Shown here in pieces: positions 60,156 through 64,000 of a stretch of 64,000 nt of DNA. The notes beneath the pieces are model-generated. The model was not told the origin of the DNA, did no database searches, and saw nothing but the letters and a program-made list of their open reading frames with translations. This DNA is from Chitinophaga rupis (lineage in GTDB: Bacteria; Bacteroidota; Bacteroidia; Chitinophagales; Chitinophagaceae), in the NCBI RefSeq assembly GCF_900109685.1, contig NZ_FOBB01000001.1:1054001-1118000 (forward strand). The letters run 5' to 3'. Made by a program: the position numbers and the translations under genes. Within the stretch, counting starts at the first letter, position 1, and every line of letters begins with the position of its first letter.

Positions 60156-62591
60156 TATAGAAATTTCACTACGCTCATTCGCTATTACCAGCGTTTTTAC
60201 ATGATCTGTATCCACACTGCCGGCGCTCTTTTCCGGGTCAAATTTGGAAATGCTGTGCAGGAAAGAACAGGCCTCTTCCTTTGCCGTTACGCTTTTACCT
60301 TTCACTTTCCAGCTTTGCTGCTCAAAACCATGCAGCAGCAGCTTTACATATTTGAACTTTGATGCACGGCTGCCATCTGCCTTACCAAAAACCAGCGCTT
60401 TAGCCGCCGGGTCAAAGGTGATGCTGCGCTTGTAAAACGCACCTTTCTCATAGTCAAAGCTAATACCATCATCCTCATAATACACAAAGCTGTTTTTCAC
60501 CCCGCCATTGTATACATGCAGCAGCAGCGTATCTGACGGCTGCTCTGTAGTGTTCTGTATTTGCGATTGCATAGGAATAATGCTGCTTTCCTTTACATAC
60601 ACAGGTAGCTGCTGTGTGCTCAGCGGAATGATCTGTTCACGCCCGCCTTCATTCACTGCACCGGTATACAGCTCATACCACTTACCTGCGGGCAGGTACA
60701 CCCGCCCAAAATCTTTACCGCTTTCAAAAGGCGCTATCAGCAGCGCTGCGCCAAACAGGTATTGCTGCTGGTATTGCGGGTCATAGATCTTGGGGTCAAA
60801 GGTGTAGTTAATGGCCAGGCTGCGCATAACGGGCAGGCCGTTCTGCGTGGCTTCATAAAAAGTGCTGTACAGGTAGGGCAGCAGCCGGTAACGCAGGTTA
60901 ATGTAATTACGTGCTATTTCCAGCGCCTCTTCCCCAAAAGCCCAGGGCTCGGCAGATTTGGTGTTTACCCCGGTGTGGTTCCGGTAATAGGGAATAAAAG
61001 CGCCTATCTGCATCCAGCGGGTGTACAACGCTACGCTGGGGTTGCCGGTAAAGCCGCCAATATCCATACCCGTAAAAGGTACCCCGCTTAATCCCAGGCT
61101 GTTCATTAGGCGTATGCCCAGCATCATGTGGTTATCTTCCGCACGGTTATCGCCCGTCCAAATGGCGGAGTAGCGCTGCAAACCGGCATAGCCGGAGCGG
61201 GTGAGTATAAAGGGCCGCTCGCTGGTGTTTTCCCGCGCTCCCTCGTACGATGCGCGTATCATCTGCAGCCCGTATACGTTGTGCGCGCGCAGGTGGCTGG
61301 CCTTTATACCATCGTAATCAAACAGCACGTTATTCGGCATCTTTTGCCCCCAGGTAGCTATTTCATTCATATCGTTCCAGATGCCGCTTACACCATTATC
61401 GGAAAAGAACTTTACTTCCCTACGCCACCAGGCACGCCCCTTTTCAGCAGTAAAGTCAGGAAAGTGGCACCAGCCCGGCCATACCTGCCCGGTGTAAAAC
61501 TGTCCGTCCGGGTACTTAATGTATACACTGTCTTTTACACCCCGCTCAAATGCAGGAGCGCCTTTTTCTACCTTAATGCCCGGGTCAACGATCACGGTTG
61601 TACGAAAACCCATTTTCTTCAGCGTACCGGTAAGCTTTACCGGGTCAGGGAAGCGCTCTTTATCCCAGGTGAACAGCTGGTAGCGGTCCATGTAGTGAAT
61701 ATCCAGCGTAATGCCGTCTGCCGGTATCTGCTTCTCCCGCAGGGTTTGCGCAATGCGCAGCACCTCCGTATCAGGATAATAGGAGTAGCGGTTTTGCTGG
61801 TAACCCAGGCTCCACATAGGCGGCAGGTGCATACGGCCGGTGAGCGCCGTGTATGCCGTAATAATATCCGCCAGGTTATGGTGGTAAATAAAGTAATAGT
61901 TCATTTCCCCGCCATGCGCGCCAAAAGAAGAAAAGCGGTTGTTGCTGGCGCCAAAGTTAAAATCGCTCTGGTAGGTATTATCAAAGAAAATACCATAGCT
62001 CTTATCATGGTGAATGCCTATATAAAAGGGGATGGTGGAGTACAGCGGGTCCTGCCCTACCTGGTAGCCAAATACATCAGAGTTCCAGTTCGTGTAGCCG
62101 CTGCCGGTACGGTCCAGGTTACCTGTTTTTTCGCCCAGGCCAATAAAGCGTTCGCCTTCCTGCATCTTTTTATAGGTGGCCACCTCTTCGCCCGTCCAGC
62201 TGGTATTTAACCCGGTTTCATCCTGGTTAATAACTTCGCCTGCCGGTGTGTAGAATGCTACGGAAAAAGGCTGCTTGCTGATCACGGTTCTCAGTGAATC
62301 CGTTTGCAGAACAATCTCCTTATCTGATTCGGTAATGCTTGTTTTTACCGTTTCCGGCTTGGCTATTACCGCATAGGAGAAATCGGCTGCCAGCGGTTGC
62401 TTATCTATCCGCACCCGTATGGTGCCTGCGCTGTACGCTGTTATCTCCGCAAAGGCATTAGCGGTGGTAATCTTTACCCCTTGCGCTTCTTTTTGCACAG
62501 CCGTTACATTGCCCGGCTCTTTTACCTGCGCATAGCTGGCTGTAATGGCCAGCAGCGCGGTAATAGTTATTGTATATGCTCTTGTTAACAT
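60147..62591 (-). CDS. Glycoside hydrolase family 31 (alpha-glucosidase-like)
   Basis: The 814-residue enzyme has a signal peptide (ITITALLAITASYAQ), an N-terminal beta domain, and a catalytic barrel with GIWNDMNE near residue 400 (nucleophile Asp) and WTGDNRAED near 480 (acid/base Asp). LPPMWSLGYQQNRYSYYPD near 258 is also typical. GH31 enzymes release glucose from the ends of alpha-glucans. It lies 21 bp downstream of a GH13 gene, so they probably act together on starch or maltodextrin in the periplasm. Confidence 0.93.
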   Translation of the reverse strand: MLTRAYTITITALLAITASYAQVKEPGNVTAVQKEAQGVKITTANAFAEITAYSAGTIRVRIDKQPLAADFSYAVIAKPETVKTSITESDKEIVLQTDSLRTVISKQPFSVAFYTPAGEVINQDETGLNTSWTGEEVATYKKMQEGERFIGLGEKTGNLDRTGSGYTNWNSDVFGYQVGQDPLYSTIPFYIGIHHDKSYGIFFDNTYQSDFNFGASNNRFSSFGAHGGEMNYYFIYHHNLADIITAYTALTGRMHLPPMWSLGYQQNRYSYYPDTEVLRIAQTLREKQIPADGITLDIHYMDRYQLFTWDKERFPDPVKLTGTLKKMGFRTTVIVDPGIKVEKGAPAFERGVKDSVYIKYPDGQFYTGQVWPGWCHFPDFTAEKGRAWWRREVKFFSDNGVSGIWNDMNEIATWGQKMPNNVLFDYDGIKASHLRAHNVYGLQMIRASYEGARENTSERPFILTRSGYAGLQRYSAIWTGDNRAEDNHMMLGIRLMNSLGLSGVPFTGMDIGGFTGNPSVALYTRWMQIGAFIPYYRNHTGVNTKSAEPWAFGEEALEIARNYINLRYRLLPYLYSTFYEATQNGLPVMRSLAINYTFDPKIYDPQYQQQYLFGAALLIAPFESGKDFGRVYLPAGKWYELYTGAVNEGGREQIIPLSTQQLPVYVKESSIIPMQSQIQNTTEQPSDTLLLHVYNGGVKNSFVYYEDDGISFDYEKGAFYKRSITFDPAAKALVFGKADGSRASKFKYVKLLLHGFEQQSWKVKGKSVTAKEEACSFLHSISKFDPEKSAGSVDTDHVKTLVIANERSEISIGM

Positions 62592-62612
62592 GTGCTGTTA
62601 TTCCTCTTTTTT

Positions 62613-64000
62613 TTACAGTTTCAATAGCTGGTATTCATACGGCGCCAGGGTAATAGCTGTACCCAGCGTTACGGCATTACCGCTCAGCGCATCTTTCCAG
62701 GCCAGGGGCTGCAAAGCAGCAGGTACGGTATAGTTCACGGCCCGGTTGCGAAGGTTGGCAATTATCAGCACCTGTTCTGCACCCTGCACTTTTGTAAAAG
62801 CACATACATCGCTGGTGCTGTATGTTGTTAAGGCGCCCCGCTTTACTGCTGCGCTGCTGCTACGGAAAGCCAGCACTTTTTTATACGCGGCCGTTACCTC
62901 AGGATGTACGCTCCAGTCTATTTTAGCCATGGTAAAGGGAAACAGCAGCCGGTAGGCTGTGGCTACTTCCTGCCCGTTGTAGATCATGGGCACACTTTTC
63001 ATAAAGGCCGTTACTACAAAGGCTGCCATTGCTCCGTTTATACCACCGAATAATTCAGTGGGCGTACCGTCAGAACCATTTACATCATGGTTGCTGGTAT
63101 AGCGTACCACACGCTGGCCGGGCGATGCGCTCAGGTACTCACTGGTATTCAGCGTATCAATAGCCGTAACCGGGCGTTCTTTACTATAAATATCCTTTAA
63201 AGTATTGAAATAGCTGAATCCGAAATTATAATTGAACCCCAGGGTAAAATTAGCAGTGCGGCCACCCTCTGCCAGCATGATCAGCTTGTGCGTGCTAATA
63301 CCTCGCAGCGTGTCCATGGCCTGCTTCCAGAAGTCTGTTGGCGGCCCGTCAGCATAATCGCAGCGGAAACCGTCTATGTTAGCCGTCATTACCCAAAATT
63401 TCATGGCCTTTATCATGGCTTTGCGCATCTCCGCGTTCTGGTAGTTTAGCTGCGCCACATCGTTCCAGCCCGTGCCAGGCGGACTCATGATGTTACCGCT
63501 GCCATCCTGCATATACCAGTCTTTGTGCGCCGTTATCCAGGAATGGTCCCAGGCGGTGTGGTTGGCCACCCAGTCCAGTATTACGCTCATGTTCTGCTGG
63601 TGCGCTGCATCTACCAGTGTACGCAGGTCTGCTAGTGTACCAAATTCAGGGTTTATGGTAAAATAGTCCTTTACGCAGTAGGGTGAGTTCAGCGCTTTCA
63701 GCTGCCCCACCGGGAACACGGGCATCAGGTACACCACGTTAGCGCCCAGGTCTTTAATGGCATTCAAACGGGCGGTAACCCCGGCAAAATTGCCCTGCTG
63801 GCTGAATACGCGCATATTCACCTGGTATATCACTGCATCCTGCGGGTCCGTTACATTGGCAAAAGGGGTTCCATACTGCGCGGCAATGGTCGTATCTGTT
63901 ACCGGTGGTGTTATGGGTGGTGTATAAGGCGCGGCGGTATCATTTTTACCGCAGGCGCCCAGCATCCAGGAAAAAAGGATCAATGTTAAAGTCACAACTG
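62613..64000 (-). CDS. Glycoside hydrolase family 13 alpha-amylase lipoprotein, 5' end beyond the window
   Basis: About 460 residues are visible. The leader ILFSWMLGAC is a lipobox, so it is a surface or periplasmic lipoprotein. The barrel shows YLMPVFPVG, DWVANHTAWDH, IDGFRCDYA (nucleophile), LMLAEGG (acid/base) and VRYTSNHDVNG. It cleaves internal alpha-glucan bonds. The frame is open to the window edge; a GTG at 63995 is possible, but the true start is probably upstream. Such lipoproteins often lie in starch utilisation loci with SusC/SusD-type genes, which would be outside the window. Confidence 0.9.
   Translation of the reverse strand, partial: VVTLTLILFSWMLGACGKNDTAAPYTPPITPPVTDTTIAAQYGTPFANVTDPQDAVIYQVNMRVFSQQGNFAGVTARLNAIKDLGANVVYLMPVFPVGQLKALNSPYCVKDYFTINPEFGTLADLRTLVDAAHQQNMSVILDWVANHTAWDHSWITAHKDWYMQDGSGNIMSPPGTGWNDVAQLNYQNAEMRKAMIKAMKFWVMTANIDGFRCDYADGPPTDFWKQAMDTLRGISTHKLIMLAEGGRTANFTLGFNYNFGFSYFNTLKDIYSKERPVTAIDTLNTSEYLSASPGQRVVRYTSNHDVNGSDGTPTELFGGINGAMAAFVVTAFMKSVPMIYNGQEVATAYRLLFPFTMAKIDWSVHPEVTAAYKKVLAFRSSSAAVKRGALTTYSTSDVCAFTKVQGAEQVLIIANLRNRAVNYTVPAALQPLAWKDALSGNAVTLGTAITLAPYEYQLLKL

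Noticed and set aside
61128..62210. 360-residue plus-strand frame
   Set aside because: It is antisense to the well-supported GH31 gene and has no recognisable motif.

Overview
The window looks like chromosomal DNA of a soil-type Bacteroidetes bacterium, most likely Chitinophaga or a close relative. Supporting marks are the gliding gene gldH, the BatD/BatE pair, small Bacteroidetes families (DUF4834, TM2, DUF2752), futalosine-pathway menaquinone synthesis (mqnC), a tRNA without encoded CCA, few purine-rich ribosome sites, and several promoters that fit TTTG, about 20 bp, TAnnTTTG. I see no prophage, transposase, rRNA or CRISPR array. Identifications rest on reading motifs by eye, without searches or alignments.

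Layout. 1-1460: the end of kptA (NAD-dependent RNA 2'-phosphotransferase), a nucleoside deoxyribosyltransferase-like gene and a PRPP-synthetase-like gene, tightly packed and all linked to NAD or ribose chemistry. 1.5-7.7 kb: small proteins, a secreted protein, a CAU tRNA, a cytochrome c/FG-GAP lipoprotein and a HAD phosphatase. 7.8-16.7 kb: rimP-nusA-infB, a SurA-like chaperone and a long PurF-like amidotransferase. 17-28.6 kb: sixA-like, proC, an HNH-like DNA-binding protein with a dus gene, a CPBP protease, cdsA and psd (phospholipid synthesis), HAD, SDR, batD-batE. 28.6-34.3 kb: a LytTR regulator with a LytS-like kinase, then a leftward run yicC, gldH, histidine kinase, response regulator, and an RluE-like enzyme. 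34.4-42.7 kb: Crp/Fnr regulator, LpxD-like acyltransferase, epimerase, hydroxyacyl-CoA dehydrogenase, pheS, GAF kinase, OmpR regulator. 42.8-54.4 kb: a kinase divergent from a large outer-membrane barrel, Tat-exported TIM-barrel protein, APC permease, GNAT, lipoprotein, mqnC. 55.2-64 kb: two retropepsin-like proteases, an M16 peptidase pair, and GH31 and GH13 enzymes that probably belong to a starch locus continuing beyond the window.

The most unusual feature lies between genes. About fifteen intergenic gaps hold imperfect runs of a 7-bp (sometimes 8-bp) word, usually followed by the reverse complement of the same word. The word differs from gap to gap, though some gaps share one. The arrays occur between tandem, convergent and divergent genes, so they are not simply terminators. 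They resemble the heptamer STRR repeats of filamentous cyanobacteria and may be an undescribed repeat class here. Other structures worth a look are a perfect 19-bp inverted repeat abutting the permease start codon, ~100-bp tandem repeats with an inverted copy, a duplicated ~130-bp block, and a 174-bp duplication reaching into a lipoprotein's start.
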